From Cylindrobasidium torrendii FP15055 ss-10 (lineage: Eukaryota > Basidiomycota > Agaricomycetes > Agaricales > Physalacriaceae), in contig KN880484.1 in assembly GCA_000934385.1 (NCBI GenBank), forward strand, positions 62,001 to 126,000: a DNA stretch of 64,000 bases, in the 5' to 3' direction. The position numbers and the translations under genes are program-made. Of the stretch, positions 1 to 11,346 are shown piece by piece; position 1 is the stretch's first letter, and the number at the start of each line of letters is the position of its first letter. The notes beneath the pieces are model-generated. The model was not told the DNA's origin and searched no databases. It was given only the letters and a program-made list of their open reading frames with translations.

Positions 1-438
1 TGGCAGATTTTCAAGCTGAAAGGGAAAGAACTTATTCGTAGCGGCACCATTTATAACAAAAGTGATATATCAACGGGGATAAGCAAACAAAGAATGAATA
101 CACAGAGTTGAGCTGAATCTTCGCATAACGCGCCTTCCCGCCTTACAATTTGACCCAGCTTCATGATGGTTGAGAGTGGAAGAGAGATTCGGCAAATCCC
201 GACACTTCCGGCGCGATGCCGATACGTCGTTCTATATAATCAAGCTCAATAACATGAAGGACTTAGCAGCACTATATCCGAGGGTCCAAACAAGTCCAAA
301 CACACTTGATCTTGTTGTTCTCAGTGTCCAATCAAAATTCGAACGCTACATTATGTAATAAAATTGGCGATATAATACAGGCGTATGAAAGTCGTGAGAG
401 CGTTAGAGTAAGTAACTTACTCAAAGAATATCGTTATA

Positions 439-2381
439 TCATTCAGCGCTGTCAGCGTCCACCTTCTCCTCCTTCACCTCAGCCGCTTTTGCCTCTTTCA
501 TCTCTGCTGCCTTCGCCTTTTTTGCCTCTTTCTTCGCCTTCTTCTCAAGTTCCTCAGCAATCCACGCAGCCGCGCCTTCGACCGCCGCCAAAGGCCAGAC
601 CTTGTTCGTCATGAGGTATCCCTGCAGCGCCGCCATCGAGAACACACGCTCGGGAACCGCCTCACCAAACTCGTGCGCCAATTTATCCAACACGTCCAGC
701 GGAATCTTCGACCCCGCATGCGAGTGCGGTTGGAATTGTTGCACTGCCTCATTATCGCCCTCTTCGCCATCCTGGGAGTTCGCTGAAGAGCTTGACTGCA
801 CAGATGCATATCCAGAATCCGGGGCGGTCTCTGAGGAGGACGAAGACTTGGCGCCGGTCGACTTTTCGGATTGGCGGGAATGAATGTGGTCGGGACGGTA
901 GAATCGCTTGAAGAGTTCGCGCGCCTGGTATCGGCTGGCCATCTTGAACTCGATGTGCAAATCCATACGCCCTGGGCGTACCAGCGCAGGGTCAAGTGCA
1001 TCGTATTTGTTGGTCGTCGCAAAGAGAATCCGGCCCTCCTGGGCGCCGACACCATCCAGAGCGTTCAGAAGACCACTGAGACTGACCCTAATTGACTCGT
1101 CAGATCCAGATACCCACATTCGCAAGACTATACTGACCTGCTGGTGGTGGCTCCAGGACCCTGCTCCTGCGATTGACTCTTCTTCTTCTTTTCGTCATCT
1201 TCATCATCGTCCCCGCGGTTGATACTGCTCGAGAATGCCGCGTCGATATCTTCCATAAGGGCGATGCACCGTTCTGGGAGGTCGTTGATAAGTTCCCCCA
1301 GCGCCGCATCGTCAAGCCCCAATCGAGATAGAGAAACGACGTAGATGTCCAAGTTGAGTTCGCCCGCCAAACTGTGGATAATCGATGTCTTGCCAGCGCC
1401 CGGGACGCCATAGAGGAGGTAGCCACGCCTGAAGGGAATGCCGCGCTCGTGGTACCACTCCTTGCTGCCGAGGAAATCCTTGGCGTCATGCACAAGGAGG
1501 TCCTTGATACCAGGCTCCAGGATGATGGACTCAAGACTGCGCTTCGAGCGCTCAGACACTCGTCGCCAACTGTTGCTGGTGTCCGCCACATAGATCGATG
1601 TCGACTTCTCCTGCGCGGCCACATACGCCTTGCGGGCCTCATTGAGCAAATCGAAGAGCACCGAGCGATTGCGTGCAACAATGCTAAAGGAGGAGTCAGG
1701 ACATGTATTTACCCCAAGACATGAGGAAACCCACCTGATGTGTAACGTCGACCGTTTGTAGTAAGAATCGGTATTCTCGTCCTGCTGCTTGTACAACGAG
1801 ACGTAATGCCACCCGAACCATATGTTGTACGAGGTCGAGAGGGCTGGAAGACACACTACACGCGTGGTGTTGTCCTCTTCGCCCTCAGCTTTCTCGAGAA
1901 GGATGCCGGTTTTGCCATAGGACGAGGTGGAAATTGCGATGTTACGCGTCTTTTCCCACTGCGGCTGCTGGGATAGCCACACCATCAGCCATTCTGGAAG
2001 GAAGTGTAAGCTAGCGCTGGATGGACGCACATACAGGCGATAATGGGACGGAGACTTACCATAACAGCTATCGTTGTCCTCAAATGCCGCGTGGATGTAG
2101 AATGAATTTTGAATCTTTTGGTACGTATTCACCCACATGCGTCTGCATGTCTCGAAGAAGCCGCCGAATAGAATCAGCTTCAGCCAGTCCCGAAGGGCAC
2201 CAAACGATAAGAGGGCGGCCATCAGGCCGGCGAGGTCTGTCGGGAGGGCGGAGACCGAAACTGGCGCTGTCGAAGTGGCATTTGCTGCCTCAGAAGTAGC
2301 GTTGAACATGGTGGCGGATAGCCCGAGGAGGGGCGCGGCCACCTGGAAAACCTGTTGCGCTTGCTCGACGTAGCCCGACAT
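439..2381 (-). CDS. BCS1-like mitochondrial AAA ATPase
   Basis: Four exons: 2381-2060, 1993-1735, 1683-1138, 1087-439; 591 aa. Walker A (GVPGAGKTS) lies near residue 290 and Walker B (CIALMEDIDAAF) about 45 residues later. The last intron separates an acidic/lysine-rich insert from the BCS1-typical VSLSGLLNALDGV stretch, followed by RPGRMD. A BCS1-type N-terminal domain precedes the ATPase. BCS1 proteins sit in the mitochondrial inner membrane and translocate the folded Rieske protein into complex III; basidiomycetes also carry several BCS1-like paralogues of unknown substrate. This copy could be a paralogue, because its start (MSGYVEQAQQ) and a long Lys/Ala/Glu-rich C-terminal tail differ from the canonical chaperone. 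Introns 1 (66 nt) and 2 (51 nt) are multiples of three without stops, so a retained-intron model would also read through. Family confident, exact role not. Confidence 0.88.
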
Positions 2382-2464
2382 GCCAGTGGTGGTCGGATGG
2401 AAGATGCGAGTGCTAGGATTCGAAGGGAGAAGCTAGCCTTTTATTTGAAACTGCTGGCTAAGCG

Positions 2465-2902
2465 CTAAGGGGTGCTAGCAGGGGTGGTGGAAGGGAAAGA
2501 CTGTAAGGATGATAGAGAACTATCGGACTCCTTTATATCACCTATTCGAGCGCTCGTAGTCAAGACACAGCAAGAAACGTGATTTGCATCCGTTGACTCG
2601 TAAAGACGTCTGAAGGCCTCCAACGCTGTGCGCACAACGCGCAAAAGTGCGCGTGGTACATAAATGGCATCAGTTTTTGACGGCACGGAGTCACTGCCAC
2701 TGACTCTCGTAGCAGCGGTACCGACGGAGGTGTCGAAAATGTTTACCATGTCGGCCAATTCCCTTGGAGCAAACGGCGCAAAAATTGGCCCGCTGTAAGT
2801 AGCGTATTCAACGAGCCTCGAGGAACCAGGAAAACAGCGTCTGTTAGCGCTGGAAGCAAAGAACGGTTTGAATCTCAAGATGAATATCACGCATCGTGGC
2901 AT
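2465..2902 (-). CDS. Hypothetical ORF of 145 aa between BCS1-like gene and aconitase
   Basis: An open frame on the same strand as both neighbours, with the segment LADMVNIFDTSVGTAATRVS and a plausible helical stretch (ALLRVVRTALEAFRRLYE). I recognise no family. A second short frame lies just upstream (3169-2963), but no convincing splice join links them. It could be the 3' part of a small fast-evolving gene, an eroded gene, or chance. The intergenic space is 1.17 kb and otherwise shows nothing. Confidence 0.22.
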   Translation of the reverse strand: MPRCVIFILRFKPFFASSANRRCFPGSSRLVEYATYSGPIFAPFAPRELADMVNIFDTSVGTAATRVSGSDSVPSKTDAIYVPRALLRVVRTALEAFRRLYESTDANHVSCCVLTTSARIGDIKESDSSLSSLQSFPSTTPASTP

Positions 2903-3548
2903 TCATTCCTGGAACCCTGCCGAGTGGCACATCCACTGCATTCAGCACTATCAGTGCCGAATCTACGCAATACTATGATAAGTCAGGTAGAGCCTTTCGA
3001 ATAGTTGAGAATAAACGGATAGCACATTATGGTACAACGGGAACGCTCTTCTAGTTTGACAGGCTCGTTGAGAGGCATGCGACGTCCTTAGCAGGGGTTG
3101 GAGGCGAATGTGGACACCGACTACCGATGCATGACGCATAAGCCGCGGTGCTTCACCTGCACGTAACATATTGCGATGCCCGCGTTACACTGTCGCTGTG
3201 TGCGGAGTATACTTACTCACACAAGGCTAAACGAAAGCGATCACCAAGCCATTTCAAACCAAGCCACCAAGGCAGCGCCAGGTTAATTCTGATAATCACA
3301 TCCTTCTCCATGGTTCAATCAAGGACTGACGAGTGAACGGGCAAAAAGAACCCTTTCCATTGTTGTTGTACAATAGCTCGAATAATTAATCGATCCGAAG
3401 GAAGTCCAACTCATTGCGCGGCGCGCCCGCGGCCCGTCGAGCGTTAGTCAGGTAGCGATGATAACAAGTGGAATATGCAGTGGAGTAATAGCGTTGGTGG
3501 TATGTGCAAAGAAGCATGACGGCTGGTTCAAACTCGCATCAGAGCTGT

Positions 3549-6430
3549 TTAGAGACCCTTTGCCTTCTTGGCCATCTGCATATCATGTTAGAATGCCATC
3601 TACACCACGAAAGTGCAACGCACCAAGTTGAGAGCAGAGCCAGCCTTGAACCACTCGATCTGACCTTCGTTGAAGGAGTGAGCGAGGGGAATCTCCTCCG
3701 ATGAACCGTCCTCGTGGCGGAGCTTGAGAGTGAGGTTCTTTCCAGGTGCGAAGCTCTCGAGGCCAAGGATGTCGACCTTATCGGAGGGCTTGACCTTGTC
3801 GTAGTCGGCGGCATCAGCGAAGGTGAGGGCAAGCATGCCTTGCTTCTTCAAGTTGGTCTCGTGGATGCGGGCGAATGAGCGGGTGATAACAGCGAGGCCA
3901 CCGAGGAAACGGGGCTCAAGTGCAGCGTGTTCGCGGGAAGATCCCTCTCCGTAGTTAGAATCACCAATGACGACCCACTTGATGCCGCGGTCACGGTAGT
4001 AAGCGCCGACTTGGGGGACACCGTCATATTCACCAGTGAGGTAGTTCTTGACCTTGTTAGCTTCGCCGTTCTCCTCGTTGATAGCACCAATCAAGCAGTT
4101 CTCTGCCAGGGACGTCAGCGCAATTATCCAAGACTAGTCCGCTGCCAACTCACGGGAAATGTTCTCGAGATGTCCGCGGTACTTGAGCCAAGGTCCACCA
4201 GCAGAAATGTGATCGGTTGCTGATGATGAATGAGTGCAAGATCACACAAGAGCCACAGGTAACTTACTGCACTTGCCCTGGACCTTGATCAAAACGGGGA
4301 GGTTCTCAGGTGTCTTGCCGTCCCAAGGCTGGAAAGGCTCGAGCTTCTGGAGGCGCTGGGATGACGGGTTGATGGCAACGTTGACGGAGGCACGGTCTTC
4401 AGGCGGGGCAGTGTAGGTGTTCTCACCCGGGTCGTATCCGCGAGGGGGGAGCTCGTTACCGGTGGGCTCAGCGAACTTGAAAGTCTTGCCGTCAGCGCCA
4501 GTGAGGGTGTCCGTGAGAGGGTTGAAGCTGAGACGACCAGCGAAAACCATGGCAGTGACGATGTCCGGAGAAGCAACGAAAGCATGGGTAGCAGGGTTCG
4601 CGTCGTTACGGCCAGTGAAGTTACGGTTGTAGGAGGTGATGACTAGGGGCGGTCAATGAACAGCTTCATGGATAACAGATTATACACACTAGAGTTAGCC
4701 GTGCCCTTGGGGACGTCCTGGCGATCCCATTGACCGATACACGGGCCACATGCGTTGGCGAGGACAACACCGCCGACCTTCTCGAAAGCAGCAATCTGAC
4801 CGTCACGCTCGATGGTGGCGCGGACCTGCTCTGAACCGGGAGTGATGGTGAACTTGGAGACCGTGTTGAGACCGTGACTAGCCGCCTCGCTGGCAATGGA
4901 GGCCGAACGGGACATGTCTTCGTAGGAGGAGTTGGTGCAGGAGCCGATGAGGCCGACCTTGAGCTCGTCGGGCCAGCCATTCTCCTTCACTGCAGCCGCG
5001 AATTTGGAGACAGGGGTGGCAAGATCCGGGGTGAAGGGTCCGTTGATGTGGGGCTCCAATTCGGAGAGGTTCTGGGAAAGATGAGAAGGATTCAAAGGAG
5101 CAGCTAAGCGCGACGCACAATCTCGACCATCTCATCGTACTGAGCGTCCTTGTCTGCCTGGAGGTTGTGCTGGAATTGCTTGGCATAACCGGCGATCTCG
5201 CTGCGTCCAGTTGCGTTGAGGTAGTCGGCCATGCGAGAGTTGTAAGGGAACATCGAAGTGGTGGCACCAATTTCCGCGCCCATGTTACAAATGGTAGCCA
5301 TGCCTGTGCAAGAGAGCGATTCGACACCGTCACCCTTGTACTCAACGATAGCACCTGTTCCGCCCTTGACAGTGAGAATACCCGCGACCTTGAGGATGAC
5401 GTCTTTGATGAACTCAGTCATTTGACCATAGATAACGAGCATTAGAGAGCATACCCTTGGGTGTTGTCCAGCCATTGATTTTGCCCGTAAGATTTACACC
5501 GACGACCTTGGGGCACTTCAGTTCCCAGGGAATGTCTGCCATAACGTCGACTGCGTCCGCGCCTCCAACACCGCAAGCCACCATGCCAAGACCGCCAGCG
5601 TTCGGTGTGTGCGAGTCAGTGCCGATCATCATTCCACCGGGGAAAGCGTAGTTTTCGAGGATGATTTGGTGAATAATGCCTGAACCGGGGCCCCAGAAAC
5701 CGATACCGTACTGTAGCCGACGTCAACGACGTGATTAAGCGCTGGAAGCACGACGCACCTTTGCCGTTGCCGTTGCCAAAAAGTCATACACCTCCTTGTT
5801 GATATCCTTCGCGCGAACAAGATCGGGAACACCGCTCAACTGAGCTTGGATAAGATGGTCGCAGTGGACCGTCGTCGGAACAGCGACCGTGTCAATACCA
5901 GCTGACATGAACTGGAGAAGAGCCATCTGTAGATGCTATGAGCATTTTATCCGACGCGGAGCCTCATCCTTTACTGACCTGTGCGGTAGCATCCTGGCAC
6001 GCCACGCGCTGGAAAAATGGTAGAAACGGCGGTCAACGCAAGCACGCTGATTGGCAGACGAAGTACGCACATCCGGGCGCAGCTTCAGGTAGCTCACACC
6101 GCGCTCAATATCCTGGCCGTGCGGGTCGTCGAGATGGCCGTACACAATTTTCTCCGAAAGAGTCAGAGGGCGGCCAAGCCTTGGTTGTACGCCTCAGTGA
6201 GCAGGTAGAAACGCGTGTGGTCGACCAACGCACCTCTCGCGCACAATGGCGAGGTTATCTTCGATCCGCTGGTAGTTGATGTATTTGCCCTTCTCGAGGA
6301 GCGACATTGGCACCTTCTTGTCGCCAATGCGGGGAGCAACAGTGGCCATCCCAGCCGCCAGCCGGCGGAGGGATCGCACTGCCTCTGCAGTTCGATTGGA
6401 GAGGTTGAGCATGACGGCGGTGAAGGTCAA
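3549..6430 (-). CDS. ACO1: Aconitate hydratase, mitochondrial
   Basis: Eleven exons: 6430-6234, 6179-6071, 6008-5979, 5926-5759, 5710-5455, 5402-5119, 5071-4690, 4642-4268, 4219-4154, 4102-3624, 3575-3549; 790 aa, the usual fungal length. Converts citrate to isocitrate via cis-aconitate in the mitochondrial TCA cycle. The three 4Fe-4S cysteines are in [10 protein letters not shown] and NACGPCIG. Active-site motifs visible include [21 protein letters not shown] and [14 protein letters not shown]. The N-terminus ([21 protein letters not shown]) is basic and hydroxylated, like a presequence. The final 27-nt exon is needed for the family-typical end [14 protein letters not shown]; without it the frame runs into the intron. 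All introns are 47-62 nt. Fungal aconitases may also serve lysine biosynthesis; nothing here tells. Confidence 0.97.
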
Positions 6431-6921
6431 AACGTGGAGAAGTTGACCTCTTTAAAGGCCTTGTGATATTGCCGACCGGCTGTCTCCGCTTTTTTCCGCG
6501 GCACGGTCAGCGAATCGGAATTCGGCGATTGCGCACCCGGTGAAAACCTGACGCGCCCCCGCCGCGTAAAACACGAGGGTCCGCTCCGCCATGCTGGCCG
6601 CTGTCCGCCAATCTCGTAACTCTCATTTATTGACAATGCGGGGAGATCTGCCGGCAACATTGGCGGCACCCCACATCCCTCGGCTAACACTCGTCCAATG
6701 GCAGCCTTGCCCACTCTCAGCCTAGACTTCTTCTGTTACTACTCAAAATGTGTGTCCACACCGGTATAGCGCTTTCTCTCTATGATCAAACACAACCAAA
6801 CCAAATCAGATTTTTGCACAGTAAAAACAACAGCTATTTACGCCCAAATCCGTCGAATATCATGCAGAGAGAAGAGTAACGAATGTAAGTAAAGGTTCAC
6901 GAAATAAAATAACACAGCGAT
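6431..6921. other. Intergenic, aconitase upstream region
   Basis: About 490 bases between the aconitase start and the 3' end of the PriA-like gene, both on the minus strand. GC-rich near the aconitase start and AT-rich towards the PriA-like stop. A 95-aa frame (6427-6714, minus) overlaps the aconitase start and looks accidental. No repeat or RNA gene seen. Confidence 0.4.
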
Positions 6922-9375
6922 TTAGTGAGCGAGCCCAAAGCCAGCAAGCGCCTTCTGAACACCTTCCAACAACTTGGCGTCGCTGCCGCAACCACAACTG
7001 TGATAATCACCGACCAGAGCATCCACATCAACAAGTAGTCCTTTGACCAAGCGAACAACGAGATCCAAAAGTCCTTGGATCACTTGGTCGTCCGAGCCGC
7101 AGAGGTTCAATGCGTCGAGAAGACCGTTGACAGCTGACAACATTCTGTCCGGGTTTGTGCCGATATCGAGAGTGGCGTCGAGAAGAACACGGACGGCGGC
7201 ATCGAGTTGCGCAATGAGGTTGGCAGAGAGAACGGGTTTGGGAGATGAGGCGCCAAGCCCAAGCGCCTCTAGAAGACCATCGAGGTTGACAACGACCTTG
7301 AGAAGAGCGTTGATGCGAACCAGGAGATGCGACACTTCGTCGTCGCCGCCGCCAGTGGCGGGTTTGGTAGGGGAGCCGGGCGTTGTGCTGCAGGCGCCGC
7401 CAATGAGCGACTCGATCAGAGGGTCAAGGTCGAGGTCGAGCGTTCCGAGGCCGAGCGCGGAAAGGACGTCGTCGAGAAGACCGTCTTGAGAAAGAGCGCC
7501 GACACCCAATCCATCCAACAAGTCGATGACGAGGTCGTCGGTAGGTTTTCCGAGCAGATTATCGAGTCCCAAATCGCGGAGGAGCGGACCCAGAAGGCTC
7601 TCTGTACAGTGGCCGTTACCATGGGTCGAACCTGAAGCTGGTGTGCTACCGCCATTGTGAGTGTGAGTGCTCCCAATGTCGACGTTGAGCCCGATGTCGA
7701 GATCGAGTCCTCGTTTGTGTTCCTTCAGGAGCGAATGGAGCAGGTCATTGAGTGCGGCGAGCAAGTCCGGTTGGCTTCCACATTCCCGTGCCGCGGTAAT
7801 TTTGAGTACAAGGTTGAGGAGGACGTCGATGCTGCCGAGGTTGAGGGACGTGTCCTTGACAAGGTCCTTAGTAGCGTTGTCAAGGTCAAGCGCAAGCGCG
7901 CTGTCAATGGCTTTGAGGATGTCGTCGACGATCTTCTCCAGACTGTCGCAAGTGGCCACGTCCTTTCCAAAGCAGTCCAATCCATCGAGAAGGGACTCGA
8001 CGAGGTCCAGGATGTCATTGACGATGGCATCGAGGCCGACAGGGGACGAGCCCGAGTGTGTAGTGTCGGCGATGTGGTGGATGTTCAGGTCAAGGCGGAG
8101 GCAAAGCTCAATGAGGAGAGAGATGGCGGAAAGAAGGTCTCCCTGAGGCTTCTCTCCATCGTAAATGAGCGAGTCGAGACCGAGGGCTTTGGCGAGATCA
8201 GTGACGAGCTTGTTGAGGCCGCTGCCGAGGTCGATGTCGGCGACGATGTCAATGCCAAGGGAGTTCAAGTCGGCAATGATGTCCCGGCGGCGAAGATCAC
8301 GACGAGCGACGCAAGCGGTGCTATCCTTGCTGGGCACGAACCCGTCTTTACACTCAACCACGCAGGCACCTTGGCGGCAGGAAGCGCCCGCGACCTGAGG
8401 AGCAGCAAGGCAGTTTTGGCCTAATGACTGTAGCTCTCTGGGCGCGAAGCCATGCGGTGTCGCACATCCACCACCTACGAACAGTCATCAACAAAAGAAC
8501 AGTTCAAAGCCGTCGCACGCACAGCTTTCCGCAGACGATTGGGTGTCGATGCATTCGTAGGCGCGCTTGGAGGCGCCGGGGACCCCACATACAGACGCAT
8601 GCTCGGCACAAGTAGCCTTGGCGCGCGACAGGGTCGAAATTTCGGTGTTACGACGGAGACGATTAGAGTTCGGGACGGCGGATCCGCAGGCCTGTCGATG
8701 AAATGATGTTAGAGGATGTGCACGACACTCGAACTAGGACTCACTCCGGGGGCAACACAACGACCGTTGCACTCCTGGTTTGGCGCTGGGCATACACATG
8801 TATCGCCTTGACGCACAAAGCCGTCTTTACACTCGATGTCACAGGGCTTTTTGTTTGAACAGAGACGAGCTGCGTGTGGTGGGAGCGCAGGACACGGCGG
8901 CGCGTTCTGGAACTGTGACTGGATCAGAGAGGAATCAAACGTATGTGAAATATGAAGACTCACCAAGGTGTTGAGCAAGACGGAGAGATCGAGGTTAAGG
9001 TTGAGCGAGTTGAGGAGCTTTTGTACATCGACTGCGAGTTTGGTCGAGAGGAAGATGTTGAGGTCCTGTCGCAAAAAATGAGTCAAGGCGGACTAGGCGA
9101 GAGGAGGAACTCACCTTGAGGCAGAGGCAGAGATCTAGGTCGGCGAGAAGGGCGTTGAGAACGGGCGAGAGGATGCCGCCGTTGGTGCCAAGGATAACAT
9201 CGGCGTCTACGTGCAGACAGATGTCGAGCAACTGGCGCTGCTCAAGGTTGGGATGGAACTGGCGCTCTGAAACTACGCGAGACCTGGAGACATGGGCGAG
9301 GGTACCGGGCGAGGCAGAGAGTGTCGCTGGAACGAAAGACGCGAGAAAAACGAGGGCGGGTGCCACGAACCGCAT
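6922..9375 (-). CDS. PriA-like secreted cysteine-rich protein
   Basis: Five exons: 9375-9115, 9065-8964, 8912-8745, 8691-8523, 8474-6922; 750 aa. The chosen start opens a clear signal peptide (MRFVAPALVFLASFVPATLS). After about 120 residues come cysteine-rich segments: CDIECKDGFV, CVCPAPNQECNGRCV, YECIDTQSSAESCGGC, then CVVECKDGFVPS. This resembles the CPL-type domain of the basidiomycete PriA family, first noted as a fruiting-associated gene in Lentinula. The GGC join across the 48-nt intron at 8475-8522 matches that family. The C-terminal 460 residues are Leu/Asp-rich amphipathic sequence with many LGLDxLL-like blocks and a histidine/glycine patch; I do not recognise this part. Likely secreted or wall-associated, function unknown. 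Much longer than classical PriA. Confidence 0.85.
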
Positions 9376-11346
9376 GGCGGGCAGACTCAAGGAATGTGGG
9401 TGAACGAAAGAGGGAGAGTAGAGAAAGATTTGCGTTGAGATGGCTTTTAAACTCGAACTCGGCGCGCGATGCCGAACAAACTCAGGATCGTCGCTCCGAT
9501 CATGTCGTGCAGTTCGGTTTTCCGCGGGCATCTCGATTTCGAAGTGGGGCTGTCGCTCATGCGAATTCCGCCCTGTATACGCAGGTACAAGAAATGCCCG
9601 GCCAAGATCAAGAAATAATGTTTAAAACGTTTTGCTCCCAAGGGCTATCCCTTGCAGTGAGTGATTCCAAAGTGATTCAGGCGTCTGCGCCTAGCCTGGA
9701 CATCTCCTTGTCAGTGTCCAGAGCGAAAGTCGTCTTCGGCGTTCTCGCTCAAAGAATTTAACTCTGGACGTCAATTTAAACGCCTCCGCCACACAAGTCA
9801 CGGCAATACCGCACAAGACCCGCCGTTCACTTTCCCCGACGATGACAGCAACCAAATACACACAGAGTCGCTAATCGCCGCCGTCAAGTAGCCACATGCT
9901 CGCGCACGCAGAGTTCTGCAGTTGTGTTATAACTTTGTACGGTAACATGGTCACACAATTTCGAAAATCGTCCTGAGTCTGTGCCAAGGCCTCCTACACA
10001 AAGATTTACGTCGGTAAGTCGTGAAAGTCTGTACATGGTGTATGCGCTTGCTCCTCCCCGGCTGGGAGTATCTTCTGCCGCAGAAGCTCATTCACGAGCC
10101 AAGGGAGTTTAAACTGAACTTGAAAGGTCAACGTCGCTCATCCAATTCTCGTACCTCGAGTTTCAAGCTTCAGTAAGCTCTGGCAGTCGTTCGCATTCGC
10201 CGACGTCCCCGAAACAGAGCCAGAGCGAGGTCGTGGCCGGCGTCAATCGAGCCTTGCTAAACCCCTCTATAGGTTCATCGCGATAGTAGCACAATCTTCT
10301 CGTTCGCAGAAGCAGACAAGGTAGCCCGATGTCAACTCCAACTTTTGATGATGTAGAGGTGCCTGCTGCGTCGCCGACAAGTACAAGAATGGGCGGGCAG
10401 TACGAGGAATGAGTGCAGAGCGGGTAGCGCAAATACCAATGTACTCGACAACATTGCACACACAACTTATGAATGACACTCAGATGGTACTGCAGACACT
10501 CCTTTAGCATCTGGTAAAGACGTTAAGCAAGTCGACAAGCAAGACTACGGCGAAAGATCCCCCTTCATGGCCAAAGGGCAACTTGGCTGGCCAAAAGGGC
10601 GAGAAAGGAATGTGGGAGGTCGTTGCCCAGGCTCTCTTATATACGTTGGGCGAGTCCAACGCTAGCGCTCCTCGTCAAGGTATAGCAACTAGAGGCTCGG
10701 TCCATAATCGACAAGATCTGCGAGCGTCATCGCCGTGCTTGGCTCTTCTGGATTTCAATTTGAACTTGACAGAAAGATGCCCGCGAGCGCAGCCGAGCGC
10801 CAAACTCGAGCTGTGGCGCCTTGGAAGAAGGCCTGAAAATCCTGATGGCGGTCGAGAAAGACCTTTGATCGCGATTCGGATTCGATGAGTTGTGTTCACG
10901 CGCTTGGAGTCAAGATATGTACACACGAGCGCCACGGACAAGTGGAGGTCGGAAAGTAATTCTCTGTCCGACAAAACCTGTAGGTTAGATCTAAGCCCAG
11001 TAAGTATAAACGGACAACGGAAAGGTGACGGCTTCACTACGTATGTAGTTATGGCCCGTTGAACGATGTGCCGACGGTCGCGCCTCAATCCCACTCTGTC
11101 AGTAGTGGTGAGTAGCATTTCAAGTGTGTTGTACTTACATGCGGCACCTTCAAAACACATATCGAACGGCTCGGCAACTAGGACAGGATGGACAGTCTAA
11201 GCATTTGCGGTTGGGCATAAAAACCAGAGAAAACAAAACGAAATTGCATCCCGTCATTTTGTCGTATTGAACGTCGATAGATAGTAGCGTTTAGCACTGG
11301 GATATTATGGTATCTAATAGTACAAGTCATGATTGTTTAAATCAGG
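9376..11346. other. Long intergenic region without a recognisable gene
   Basis: Nearly 2 kb between the PriA-like start and the transporter stop. Frames of 70-160 aa occur on both strands (for example 10163-10510 and 10675-11160, minus), but they have no domain, no coding-like composition and no consistent splice joins. It must hold the PriA-like promoter and the transporter 3' UTR. No repeat array seen. Confidence 0.4.

Noticed and set aside
7657..8424. 255-aa plus-strand frame
   Set aside because: Antisense shadow of the large PriA-like exon; composition mirrors its Leu/Asp codons and no domain is present.
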